A stretch of DNA of 64,000 nt from Ichthyocystis sparus (GTDB lineage: Bacteria; Pseudomonadota; Gammaproteobacteria; Burkholderiales; 2013Ark19i). This document shows, in pieces, positions 1 to 9,890 of this stretch. Within the stretch, counting starts at the first letter, position 1. Each line of letters starts with the position of its first letter. The notes under the pieces are model-generated. The model was not told where the DNA came from. It saw nothing but the letters and a program-made list of their open reading frames with translations, and made no database searches. The DNA lies in the NCBI RefSeq assembly GCF_900078755.1, contig NZ_FKIH01000040.1. One strand, written 5' to 3'. A program made the position numbers and the translations under genes.

Positions 1-402
1 TGCTTCTATGCTACTCACCAGAGCTCGTATTACTCGTGCGTTATATCTAGCAAGACTAAGAGACTCAGACATGTCATGTTGAGTGCTAGAACTAGTTCCC
101 TCTCCTAGTTGTCCACGGCGAAGCAGTGCTTCCTGTTTACTTAAAAGTTCATCCACCAGAGATGATATACAAGAAGCCCGTGGGGAGCCATAAAACATAC
201 TCTGAAATAACTTTTCACCAGGATGCATTCCCACCATTTGCGCTAAATGTGGGTCTAATATGAATCCTTCTTCCCCAGCAGATCTTGTACCTTGTTCTAA
301 TGCTAATGCACCTGATTGTTGCACTTGCCTATCTGAATTGTCTCCATCGTTGCCATTCAGACTACTTTCTCCACTACTTGTGCCACTTAATTTACGTTTC
401 AT
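1..402 (-). CDS. U1: 5' part of an array-family coiled-coil repeat protein (cut by window edge)
   Basis: The frame is open from an ATG at 402 to the left window edge, giving 134 residues of an N-terminus. It starts MKRKLSG and holds one complete family module (LAQMVGMHPGEKLFQSMF, then a SSIEA end). It is nearly identical to U2 and U4 through the first module. The start is supported by the shared MKRKL context and by an AGGG motif about 11 nt upstream. The C-terminal part, and hence its C-type, lies outside the window. The product is unknown. It is a partial gene, with no sign of breakage in the visible part. Confidence 0.8.
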   Translation of the reverse strand, partial: MKRKLSGTSSGESSLNGNDGDNSDRQVQQSGALALEQGTRSAGEEGFILDPHLAQMVGMHPGEKLFQSMFYGSPRASCISSLVDELLSKQEALLRRGQLGEGTSSSTQHDMSESLSLARYNARVIRALVSSIEA

Positions 403-1817
403 TGGTATACGGCCCTTATTTTATTGTTTTTTTTCTTACTATCGGTGCCACACGCTGTGGGAAGGTTTCTCTGCAATTAACATCAAAACTTAATTCATAT
501 GTATCCTATTCTAAGAAAAACACCCCCAGCAAAAATACATGGGCTCACGCATTCTAAAAAAACTTCGTTAACTGTATAGATTAGATGAAGCACGATATCT
601 AAGAGCTAGACGCAGCCTGTATCTGAATGGATATACAGCACACTCACCATGCTGGGTTAGTAAAAGCTTTCTTTCAACTAGTATTGCTACCTATATGTTG
701 GCTTCAGTATTGTAACTATCTCTGTAGGTTTACTGATAGCTGATAGCTAGATTAAAAATATTTATCAATTAGCTCAACTTCAACAATTTTTCAAATCTAA
801 TTAATAAAAAATATAACATAAAAAATGTAATTTATTTGATACTTTTATTTGTACTTTTTAAGATTTTTTTATGAAATTTTTTGAAAAATACTCAAAATTT
901 TGTTGTAAGCACGAAACATATCCAATATCACCGAGCAGATTGGTTAACTTTCAACTAACCTTGCTTCAGTATCTAAAGTTTAATAACCGCGCCTAGGCTC
1001 TAGTACATATATTTCTATACTCTGACTAATTGTTTTGTTGCCCCTATAACATAGCTATGGTCAGCAGAACATTATTAGCCACCAATGCAGTTCAATTAGT
1101 ATATGTAGTTGTTGCTGTGGTGTTTAATAATTAACGTCGTTGATTATTAATTGCTACACTTCTGTGATATTACCCCGCTTCTTCACATCAATCGTGAGAG
1201 ATTATAGCTAATTACTTCTTATCTACTTCTTCCCGGACTTTTTGTTCAGGTATCACTTTTAGGATAACTGCAGCTGTTACTAATCATCATTAATGGAGCA
1301 ATTACTTGTGAATATATCTCATTTTGAATAGGCAATTCCTCAATACTGCCCTTTATAAAATAATTTAACAAACACAACAACGTTGTCTTAGTGATGTATT
1401 TGTTGATACAGTACTTATCCCACCCATTTGCGTACTATGGCTAGGATACTAAAGTAAACAGCGACTCAAAAATACTAGAAAAAATCTGACGTATATGGCT
1501 AAAAGAAGAACTTGATTGTCGTGTCAGCCTACCCACTCACCCTGCCTATAGTTGTCCTACTTGGGACCACTTGTGTTTTGTTCTTTATGCTTGATTAATC
1601 TTGCTGTTGAGTTTGTTCCAGATGTAAATCCAGGAAACGGTGTAACCACGGGATTTAGTACCTGTCTTTTTGCTGGCTGGAAGAAAGTAATGTTCCCCCA
1701 TTAGCATGTCTGTTGGCACCATCAACAATTATCTCTTCTATTAATTCTTCTGAGCTATCTATTTTATTATAACTTATTTATACCGAATATCCATTTGCAT
1801 TGCCAATTCTCTTGCTA
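403..1817. repeat. Spacer U2/U1: conserved upstream block plus type-A 3' block
   Basis: No intact gene is seen. The right-hand upstream region of U1 (about 403-1480) is close to the regions upstream of U2 (4635-5740) and U4 (12495-13500). It includes the A-tract leader, the tract around ctgggttagtaaaagctttc and the tract around aggataactgcagctg. The rest (about 1500-1800) is the block shared downstream of type-A genes, with a short decayed copy of a family N-terminus followed by a tract around ttgagtttgttccagatgta. It is a duplicated spacer, not unique sequence. Confidence 0.7.
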
Positions 1818-4634
1818 CTACTGCTTTCCCTGCTTATCTTTATCTTTTTCTTCCTCCTCTTCCCTCTCTGTTTCTGCCAACATTGCTCTTATTCTTTCTT
1901 GCATCTCTTCCCTTTGTCTATCCCTCATCGCTTTTAATTCGTCTCTCGCTGCTTTTTCTGCTGCTCTTCCCTTCTCTTTCGCTGCTTTTGCTGCCGCTCT
2001 TTCCCTCTCTCTCGCTGCTTTTTCTGCTGCTTTTAACCTTGCTTTTGCCTCCGCTTTTGCCACTCTTATTTCCTCTCTTTTTTTCTCTTTCGCTGCTCTT
2101 GCTGATGCTTTTACCCTCTCTTTTGTCGCTTCTATTTCTGCTTTTTTACTCTCTTCTGCCACTTTTTTTTCTGCTTTTACTCTCTCTCTTTCCTCTTTTG
2201 CTTCCCTCGCAGCTTTTACTTCCTCATCTTCCATTGCTTTACTTTCTATTAGTGCTTTAACTATGGCTGCACTTCGTTTTTCTATATCTCTCATTATGTT
2301 ATCAGGTATGGAAGAACCTACCACCACTCTTTTGCCACTTCTTACCTCATCCATTTTCCTTTTTTCTCTCCTTCTAGCCTGCGCCAGCGCCATTTTTTTT
2401 GCTTTCTCTTTTTCTTCATCCTCCTCTTGTGTTGCGAATCTTTCCATGGCCCTCCTTTCCCCATCACTTATCATTTTTGCTTCCAGTGCTGCCAATCTAT
2501 TAGCTCTCTCTTCCTCTGATTCTTCCATTATTATTATTTCCCCTGGTGTCTCTTCAGGCACTGCCCTCGATTTAATCTCTTCTTGTTTTTTCCTTTTTGC
2601 TTCTCTAAGTCTTAGCTCTTCAGCTATCATTAGCTCTCGTTCTATCGACAGCTCCAGTTCTAACCCCCTTATTCTAACTCTCGTTCCCTCTAGCTCTAAT
2701 GCTAGCTCTATCTCCTCTTCTGTTGCTCCAACTCTTGCTTCCGTTCTCAATCTATCTAGTTCTAAACCTCTCTCTTCTATGTCCACCATTCTCCCTAGTT
2801 CTCTCTCTCTCTCTCTCAATTGCTCTAGTTCTATTCCTCGTTCGCGAGCGTTTTCTACCACCGCTTCCGATTCTATTAGCCTTGAACTTATCTCCGCCTG
2901 CCTTGTTTTTACTTTCTCTATCTCTTCCTCGCTTGCTCCTGTTGCCTCTAGTTCTACCTCTTTTTCTAACAGTTCATCCGTCTCTCGTTCTAGAGTTTCC
3001 ACCTCCGCCACTCTATCTCTCGCTCTTTCTAGTTCCCCCTCTATTATTTGCTGTCTTGCTCTCACTTCTACTAGCTCTGCTGCACTTTCTCCAACTCCCA
3101 CCCTGTCTAATTCTATTTTTTTTACTTTAACTTCCTCTAGCTTTCCTCTCATCTCTTGCAAGTTTCCTAATGATGCCACTCCCAGAACCGAACCTAATGT
3201 TCTCTTTTTCTCTGTAACTATTATTAACTCTTTACCAATTTCTCTCAGGCTTGACGGCATCGCTACCCCTGGTTCTCTTGTGCCCACTCCTACCCTATTT
3301 TTTACTTCCCTTAGATCTTTCTCTCTAAGTTTAGCCGTACATAGAGCTAATACTACCCCTTGTTCTGCTTTTTTCCTTTCTAATCTAGCTTGAGACCTAG
3401 CCAATCTCCGACTTCTCTCTTCTTCCAATTCCGCTAGCGTTCTGCTTTCTGATTCTGAATCTGAGTTTGAATCTACTACTACAGAAGGTACTGTCTCTGT
3501 AGGTCCTTCTATGCTAGCCATCAGAGCTGCTAATAATTCTTCGTTAGTTGCTATAAGAGAAGCAGTATTTCCGTAACCAAGTCTACTTTCTCCTTGGGTC
3601 ATAACACCAGCTCTTTCTAGTTCTTGATTGCGCAATAAATCTCCCTGAATTCCGGAAAGATGATCTATCATTCCTAGCACGACACGAGACTGTTGTGTGC
3701 CATGAAACATACCTCGAAACAGCCCTTCCCCAGGCTGCATTCCCAGAGCTGATGCTAAATACGGTTCCAACACGAATCCTGTATCAGAGTCTATAGTACT
3801 CCGTCCTGGAGGTGCACTTGGTCCTTGCCAATGCGATGCACCTGGGTCTTGCCAATGCGATGCACCTGGGTCTTGCCAATGCGATGCACCTGGGTCTTGC
3901 CAATGCGATGTACCTGGGTCTTGCCAATGCGATGTACCTGGGTCTTGCCAATGCGATGTACCTGGGTCTTGCCAATGCGATGCACCTGGGGCTTGCCAAT
4001 GCGATGCACCTGGGGCTTGCCAATGCGATGCACCTGGGGCTTGCCAATGCGATGCACCTGGGTCTTGCCAATGCGATGCACCTGGGGCTTGCCAATGCGA
4101 TGCACCTGGGTCTTGCCAATGCGATGCACCTGGGTCTTGCCAATGCGATGCACTTGGGCCTTGCCCATGCGACGCACCTGGGGCTTGCCCATGCATAGCA
4201 CCCACACCTCCTCCTATTATCAATGATGCAGGTGCTTCTATGCTACTCACCAGAGCTCGTATTACTCGTGCGTTATATCTAGCAAGACTAAGAGACTCAG
4301 ACATGTCATGTTGAGTGCTAGAACTAGTTCCCTCTCCTAGTTGTCCACGGCGAAGCAGTTCTTCCTGTTTACTTAAAAGTTGATCCACCAAATCTGATAT
4401 ATAAGGAGCCCGTGGGGAGCCATAAAACATACTACGAAACAACTTTTCACCAGGCAGCATTCCCATAATTTGCGCTAAATGTTGATCTAATGGGAATCCT
4501 TCCTCCTCAGCAGATCCTGTACTTTGTTCTAATTCTAATGCACTTGATTGTTGCACTTGACCATTTGAACTGCCTCCATCGTTGCCATTCAGACTACTTT
4601 CTCCACTACTTGTGCTACTTAATTTACGTTTCAT
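1818..4634 (-). CDS. U2: two-module coiled-coil protein with 8-residue SHWQDPGA repeats, C-type A
   Basis: The protein has 938 residues and its function is not recognised. Module 1 is at about 46-135 (LAQIMGMLPGEKLFRSMF). About 15 copies of an 8-residue Pro/Ser/His/Trp/Gln repeat lie at about 150-278. Module 2 is at about 288-382 (LASALGMQPGEGLFRGMF). A Glu/Lys/Arg-rich coiled coil runs from about 400 to the end, with the family motif LELEGTRVRIRGLELELS near its middle and the tail KDKDKQGKQ. There is no signal peptide or membrane segment. The basic MKRKL start could resemble a nuclear localisation signal, and charged C-termini occur on some secreted effectors; both remarks are inference. The first module matches U1 and U4 almost exactly. 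An AGGG motif precedes the ATG by about 11 nt. Confidence 0.85.
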   Translation of the reverse strand: MKRKLSSTSSGESSLNGNDGGSSNGQVQQSSALELEQSTGSAEEEGFPLDQHLAQIMGMLPGEKLFRSMFYGSPRAPYISDLVDQLLSKQEELLRRGQLGEGTSSSTQHDMSESLSLARYNARVIRALVSSIEAPASLIIGGGVGAMHGQAPGASHGQGPSASHWQDPGASHWQDPGASHWQAPGASHWQDPGASHWQAPGASHWQAPGASHWQAPGASHWQDPGTSHWQDPGTSHWQDPGTSHWQDPGASHWQDPGASHWQDPGASHWQGPSAPPGRSTIDSDTGFVLEPYLASALGMQPGEGLFRGMFHGTQQSRVVLGMIDHLSGIQGDLLRNQELERAGVMTQGESRLGYGNTASLIATNEELLAALMASIEGPTETVPSVVVDSNSDSESESRTLAELEEERSRRLARSQARLERKKAEQGVVLALCTAKLREKDLREVKNRVGVGTREPGVAMPSSLREIGKELIIVTEKKRTLGSVLGVASLGNLQEMRGKLEEVKVKKIELDRVGVGESAAELVEVRARQQIIEGELERARDRVAEVETLERETDELLEKEVELEATGASEEEIEKVKTRQAEISSRLIESEAVVENARERGIELEQLRERERELGRMVDIEERGLELDRLRTEARVGATEEEIELALELEGTRVRIRGLELELSIERELMIAEELRLREAKRKKQEEIKSRAVPEETPGEIIIMEESEEERANRLAALEAKMISDGERRAMERFATQEEDEEKEKAKKMALAQARRREKRKMDEVRSGKRVVVGSSIPDNIMRDIEKRSAAIVKALIESKAMEDEEVKAAREAKEERERVKAEKKVAEESKKAEIEATKERVKASARAAKEKKREEIRVAKAEAKARLKAAEKAARERERAAAKAAKEKGRAAEKAARDELKAMRDRQREEMQERIRAMLAETEREEEEEKDKDKQGKQ
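2801..2817. repeat. (CT)8 dinucleotide tract inside U2
   Basis: A run of CT dinucleotides (GA on the coding strand) encodes alternating Arg-Glu in the coiled coil of U2. The corresponding place in U5 has a tract almost twice as long. Change by one dinucleotide would shift the frame. Confidence 0.85.
3801..4200. repeat. 24-bp tandem repeat array in U2
   Basis: About 15 units of 24 bp (on the plus strand of type cctgggtcttgccaatgcga) encode eight residues each on the minus strand. Variants alternate DPGASHWQ, APGASHWQ and DPGTSHWQ, and neighbouring units share variants, which suggests expansion by unequal exchange. Units are contiguous with no spacers. Several other frames are also open here only because the unit is a multiple of three and stop-free. 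Confidence 0.95.
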
Positions 4635-6225
4635 TGGTATACAGCCCTTATTTTATTGTTTTTTTTTCTTACTATCGGTACATGTATGCTGTGGGAAGGT
4701 TTCTCTACAATTAACATCAAAACTTAGCTTATACCTACCCCTAAGAGAAAAAATCCCCCAACAAAAATACATGGGCTCACGCATTTTAAAAAAACTTTGT
4801 TAACTGTATAGATAAAGATAAAGTACGACATCCAAGAGCCAGACGTAGCCTGTATCTGAATGGACATACAGTACACTCACCATGCTGGGTTAGTAAAAGC
4901 TTTCTTTCAACTAGTATTGCTACCTATATATTGGCTTCAGTATTGTAACTATCTTTGTAGGTTTACTGATCGCTGATAGCTAGATTAAAAATATTTATCA
5001 ATTAGCGCAGCTTCAACAATTTTTCGAATCTAATTAATAATTATTTAACATAAAAAACTGTAATTTATTTGATACTTTTATGTGTACTTTTTAAGATTTT
5101 TTATGAAATTTTTTTGAAAAATACCCGAAATTTTAGTATAAGCATGAAACATATACAATATCACCAAGAGCAGATTGGTTAACTTTCAACTAACCTTACT
5201 TCAGTATCTAAGGTTTAATAACCGCGCCTAGGCTCTAGCACAATTTCTATACTCTGACTAATTGTTTGTTGCCCCTACAATGTAGCTATGGTCAGCAGAA
5301 CATTATAGCTACCAATGCAGTTCAATTAGTATATGTAGTTGTTGCTGTGGTGTTAATAATTAACGTCGCTTATTATTAATTGCCATGCTTCTGTGATATT
5401 ACCCCGCTTCTTCACATCAATCGTAGGGGATTATAGCTAATTACTTCTTATCTACTTCTTCCAAAACTTTTTATTCAGGTATCGCTTTTAGGATAGCTGC
5501 AGCTGCTACTAATCATCATTAATGGAGCAATTACTTGTGAATATATCTTATTTTGAATAAGCAATTACTCAATACAGCCCTTTATAAAATAATCTAACAA
5601 ACACAACAAAGTTGTCTTAATAATGTATTTGTTGATGTAGTACTTATTCCACCCATTTGCGTACTATGACTAAGATACTAAAGTAAACAGTAACTCAAAC
5701 ATACTAGAAAAAATCTGACGTTATGTACACTATTATGTACTAGATGGAGATAAATTTCGTCCTAGCCCCTAACAATAGTTTTCTACTTTCTTTGCTAGGG
5801 ATCTTACCTCACTCTAATGTAGTAAATATTAGGCGGCGTAAGTGAATTAAAATGTGATGTAATAACAACCCTTTTGTCCTGGAAGATGCTGCATACTCTG
5901 TTTTGATACTAAAGAAGAACTTGATTGTCGTGTCAGCCTACCCACTCACCCTGCCTATAGTTGTCCTACTTGGGACCACTTGTGTTTTGTTCTTTACGCT
6001 TGATTAATCTTGCTGTTGAGTTTGTTCCAGATGTAAACCCAGGAAACGGTGTAACCACGGGATTTAGTACCTGTCTTTTTGATGGCTGGAAGAAAGTAAT
6101 GTTCCCCCATTAGCACGTCTGTTGGCACAATCAACAATTATCTCTTCTATTAATCTTCTGAGCTATTTATTTTATTATAACTTATTTATACCGAATATCC
6201 ATTTGCATTGCCAATTCTCTCGCTA
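4635..6225. repeat. Spacer U3/U2: conserved upstream block plus type-A 3' block
   Basis: No intact gene is seen. About 4635-5740 is nearly identical to the upstream regions of U1 and U4. About 5740-5860 holds a tract also found near 13500-13620. A short decayed family N-terminus lies at about 5865-5935, followed by the common type-A 3' tract (around gatgtaaacccaggaaacgg). The last ~60 bp before the U3 stop match the same region beside U2 and U5. Confidence 0.7.
4639..4672 (-). promoter_or_regulatory. Leader of U2: A9 tract and ribosome binding site
   Basis: On the coding strand a run of nine A residues is followed by CAATAAAATAAGGGC and then the ATG. The order A-tract, CAATAAAATAAGGAC-like motif, TATACCA, ATG recurs at most members, with A runs of about 6 to 9. 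The AGGG/AGGA element at 10-11 nt from the ATG is the likely ribosome binding site. No convincing -35/-10 pair could be chosen. Confidence 0.55.
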
Positions 6226-7897
6226 CTACTGCTTTCCCTGCTTATCTTTATCTTTTTCTTCCTCCTTTTTCCTCTCCATTTGTGCCAATAATTCCCCTAC
6301 TCTTGCTGCTATATACTCCTTTTTCTTCTTCTTCACTGCCCCTAATTCTTCTTTAGCTGCTTTTCTCTCCGCTCTTGCTTCTTCTTCTAGCTTTGCTTTT
6401 TCCACTCTCATTTCTGCTTTTCTCTTTGCTTTTGCCTCTCTTAATTCTGCTTCTCTACTCTTTTTCTCCGCTTTTTCTGCTGCTTTTATTCTCTCTTTTT
6501 CCACTCGCTCTTTCACTATAGCTGCGCTTCGTATTTCTATCTCTTTCATTATATTCTCAGGTATGGAACCTATTACCACTCTGCTGCCACTTTTTGCCTC
6601 AGCTACTTTTTCTCTCTCGCTGTGTTTGGCTTTTGACAGCGCTATGATTTTTGCTCTTAATATTCCTACATCTTCTTCCTTTTCACCCTGTATTAAAAAT
6701 TTTTCCGTAACCTTTACTTCACTATGCCTTATCATTATCTCTTCCAGTGCCGCTAATTTATTGGCTCTCTCTTCCTCTGATTTTTCTACTACTATTATTT
6801 TCTGTGATATCGTGTCTTCACTTTTACTTTTCATTTCGAGCACTTTTCCCCTATATCTTGCTTCTTCCTCTTCCATTAGGCTTCTAAGTATCCCTGCGCC
6901 CACTGGATCTGGAGATCTTATTCTTGTCGCTTCCTCTTCATTTGGTACTCTACATTTCATTTTTCCTTCTTCCAATTTCGCTAGCGTTCTTTCTTCCAAT
7001 TCTGTTTCTGAGTTTGAGCTTGAGTCTACTACTGTGGGAGGTGTTGTCTCTGCAGGTGCTTCTATGCTAGCCATCAGAGCTTGCAATGATTCTTCGTTGG
7101 TTGCTATAAGGGCAGTAGTATCTTTGAAACTAAGACTAATTTCTCCTTGTGTTACAACACCGGCTCTTTCTAGTTCTTGATTGCGCAACAAATCTTTCTG
7201 AATTTCTGAAAGTTGATTTATCATTCCTAGTACTACATGAGACCATTGTGTGCTATGAAACATACCTCGAAATAGTCTTTCTCCAGGCTGCATTCCTAGA
7301 GCTGATGCTAAATATGGTGACAACATGAACCCTGCCTCATAGTCTATAGCGCTCTGTCCTGATGTACTTGGATCTTGCGTATACGGTGGTGCGCTCGGGT
7401 TTTGCCAATACGTAGTATTCCCTTCTACTGCCACTGCCGGTACTACTTGAAGTTGAGGTGCTTCTATACCATGAAGTCGAGGTGCTTCTATGCTATCTAG
7501 AAGCGCTCGTATCGTTATCTCGTTAGAATCCATAAGAGCAGAATCACGATCGCTATCGCTAGATTGGGCGGCATAACTAGTTCCCTCTCCTGATGCACGA
7601 CTATCCTGATGCACGACTAATTAGTGCTTCACGTTCTTCTAAAAGTTGAGCTGCCAAACCCGATACAAGAGGGGCTTGTGATGTACCATAAAACATACTT
7701 CGAAATATACTGTCACCAGGACGCATTCCCAATGATTGTGCTAAATGTGGAGGTAATACAAATCCTCCAGCATCAACAGATATTGTACTTTGTTCTGATT
7801 CTAACAAACTTGATGATTGTGCTTGCTCATCCACACTGCCTTGCGTGTAATCACCCTCAGTGTTACTTGCTTCACTACTACTTAATTTTCTTTTCAT
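6226..7897 (-). pseudogene. U3: family member frameshifted by a 16-bp duplication, C-type A, internally deleted
   Basis: The start at 7897 (MKRKLSSSEAS) opens a 98-codon frame with most of module 1. The reading then shifts to a second frame that continues through the module 1 end, module 2 (LASALGMQPGERLFRGMF) and a short type A coiled coil ending KDKDKQGKQ. The shift is caused by a perfect 16-bp tandem duplication, absent from the matching site in U15. Relative to U5 about 330 residues of central coiled coil are missing: the text passes from LAKLEEGK directly to KCRV. It may be dead or switched off. Loss of one duplicate copy would restore the frame. Confidence 0.8.
7588..7619. repeat. 16-bp tandem duplication that breaks U3
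   Basis: Two adjacent perfect copies of tcctgatgcacgacta. The matching place in U15 (near 62488) has one. Because 16 is not a multiple of three, the second copy throws the reading frame within the ...SRASGEG... part of module 1. Confidence 0.95.
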
Positions 7898-9890
7898 TGG
7901 TACAAAAGCCCCTATTTTCTTTTTTCTCTTCTTCTATTGATGCCACACGCTGTAAACAGATCTGCCTACATGTAATGTCGAGCTTGTTTTTTTAAATTTA
8001 ATATGCCTTTTAGAACACATTTGACCACACTAATGAAAATATCACCAAAAAATATACAGATTCACGCACATATGAAAGAAACAACTTTATCAACTAACAG
8101 AGACTAGTAACCATGAATTAGATTTAACTACATCTAATAAGCACAGACCTGTCATGCTGAGTTAGTGAAAGCTCTTCTTCAACTAGTATTGCCCCGCACA
8201 CATTAGATTCAGTTATTGCAACTATCTTTGCAGGATTACCTACTAAGAGATTATGAGTCTTTATTAATTAGTGTAGTTTTCTCAATTTTTTGAATTTTGA
8301 ATCTAATTTATAAAAGAAAAACGCGATATAAACACTGTAATTTATTTGATATTTTTATGTGTACCTCTAAAGATTTTTCATGTAATTATCATCAATACTA
8401 AAAGAGTAATTGTTGTTTAAATACATCTACATCTAATAGCATCAGCAGCAGATTAGTTAACTTATTAACTAATCTTACTTCAGTATCTAAAGCACCGTAC
8501 CTACACTTTAATACATATGTCTTTATACTCCGATTAATTGTCTGTTGCTCCCATAATGCAACCATGGTCCAGCCGAACACCACTAGCTACCAATATAGTT
8601 TCATTGGTGTACGTGCTTGTCAGTATGGCGTGTAATGATTAAACTCCGTTGATTATTAATTGCATCTCCCTTGTGATATTTTTCTGCTAATTTACAGCAA
8701 ATGCAAGTGATTACTTCTAGCTTTCCTTATTCTATAGCCTCTTGTTCAGGTATTGCCCTTAGGATAACTACAATCGTCACGGATCATTGTTAATGAAGCA
8801 GCTACGCGCCGACATACATGATTTTGAACAAGTAATCACCCAAAACTGTGCTTTATTAAATAATTTAACAAACACAGCAATACTTTTTTAATAATGTAAC
8901 TGTCGATATGGAAACTACCCCTTCTGGGTGCCATGACAAAAATACTAAAGTAGTACAATTACTTAATCTGATAACAAGAAAAAAATAACGGTAGGTACAC
9001 TACTCTACACCAGATAAACTCATCCTAACTCATACAGAATAATAGTGATCTAGGTTGGACGCTACTTAGCAATGAGGTTACTGCACGTAAAAATCTTAAC
9101 CACACAAGTCCTATTGACCAGATTGTAATGGATTATCAGGTAAGAATAAACAACACCGCTCTTGTAGTGCCTATTTTTATATTTTATGGGATACATCAAC
9201 CAACCAGACAACAAATGCCCTCCAGAAATTAGTCTTGAACTTTGCTCCAATTATCTATCTAAAACAAATTTCCAATCCATACACCTGTATTATTCGTGAT
9301 GTTTTACTATGCTGTTTTGTTGCCAGATATGTTTTTTTATACGTTAACTATTATTAAACTGACAAGCTTCATAACAGAATATACACCAGACTATATAGGA
9401 CCGTACTAAACGACATTTTTATGTGCCCAAAATCAATCGCAAGTACGCAATCTACCCTCGCCGAGACTACGTATAAGTGTATTATCATTACGTCTAGAAA
9501 TTTACTCTAATGAAACCAATTATCAAACAACACTTTGCCAAGTTACACTATTATTACTAGAGATAGATTTACACTCAATTGCAATTCCTCCGCCCTAGGA
9601 TTACGTAACCCATCTTAGTGCTATTGGAAAGTGCATTGCCCTTGGATGCAACCACTATCCTACTGTTATTTTACAACTGACTACCTAACTTACATAAGTG
9701 ACTTGGTATTTGTATCGCGAGGGTAGCATCCTTATATTTTATGTAGCCTAATACAGTAAAGACTTCATCTAACACCCACTCTCACTACGAATTTTATATT
9801 TCTTATATTACTGTTCCTTCCTGTATCTATCATTTTCATCGCTAATTTTTCTATTCACTATCTCCTGCACCATTTCTAATCCTGATCTTG
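7898..9890. repeat. Spacer U4/U3: conserved upstream block and decayed block X
   Basis: No intact gene is seen. About 7898-9050 is the family upstream region, with ATCGATAG-like leader remnants and the tracts around catgctgagttagtgaaagc, taatttatttgatatttt and aggataactacaatcg. About 9060-9750 is block X, a decayed unrelated gene on the minus strand; the fragment around VDCVLAID is legible near 9440-9460. The last 100 bp lead into the U4 stop. Confidence 0.6.
9060..9750 (-). pseudogene. Block X copy: remnant of an unrelated gene
   Basis: Shared by the spacers 3' of U4, U13, U14 and (partly) U12 and U9, and inverted at 25.3-26.4 kb. On the minus strand the reading VDCVLAIDFGHIKM is legible and corresponds to KEVDYVLAIDIRQIKY beside U13. 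Several stops and shifts interrupt it. It does not resemble the array family and I cannot name it. Confidence 0.45.

Noticed and set aside
403..480. A defined -35/-10 promoter upstream of each gene
   Set aside because: Candidate hexamers change from copy to copy when aligned, so no consistent pair with 16-18 bp spacing could be supported.
3801..4200. CRISPR array
   Set aside because: The units are contiguous with no unique spacers, lie within a coding frame, and no cas genes are present.
3784..4226. Several overlapping frames through the 24-bp repeats on both strands
   Set aside because: The unit is a multiple of three without stops in most frames, so all frames stay open. Only the frame joined to the modules is supported.
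8398..8583. A 61-codon minus-strand frame in the upstream block of U3
   Set aside because: The same tract in other units contains stops and shifts. It is an accident of a conserved spacer.
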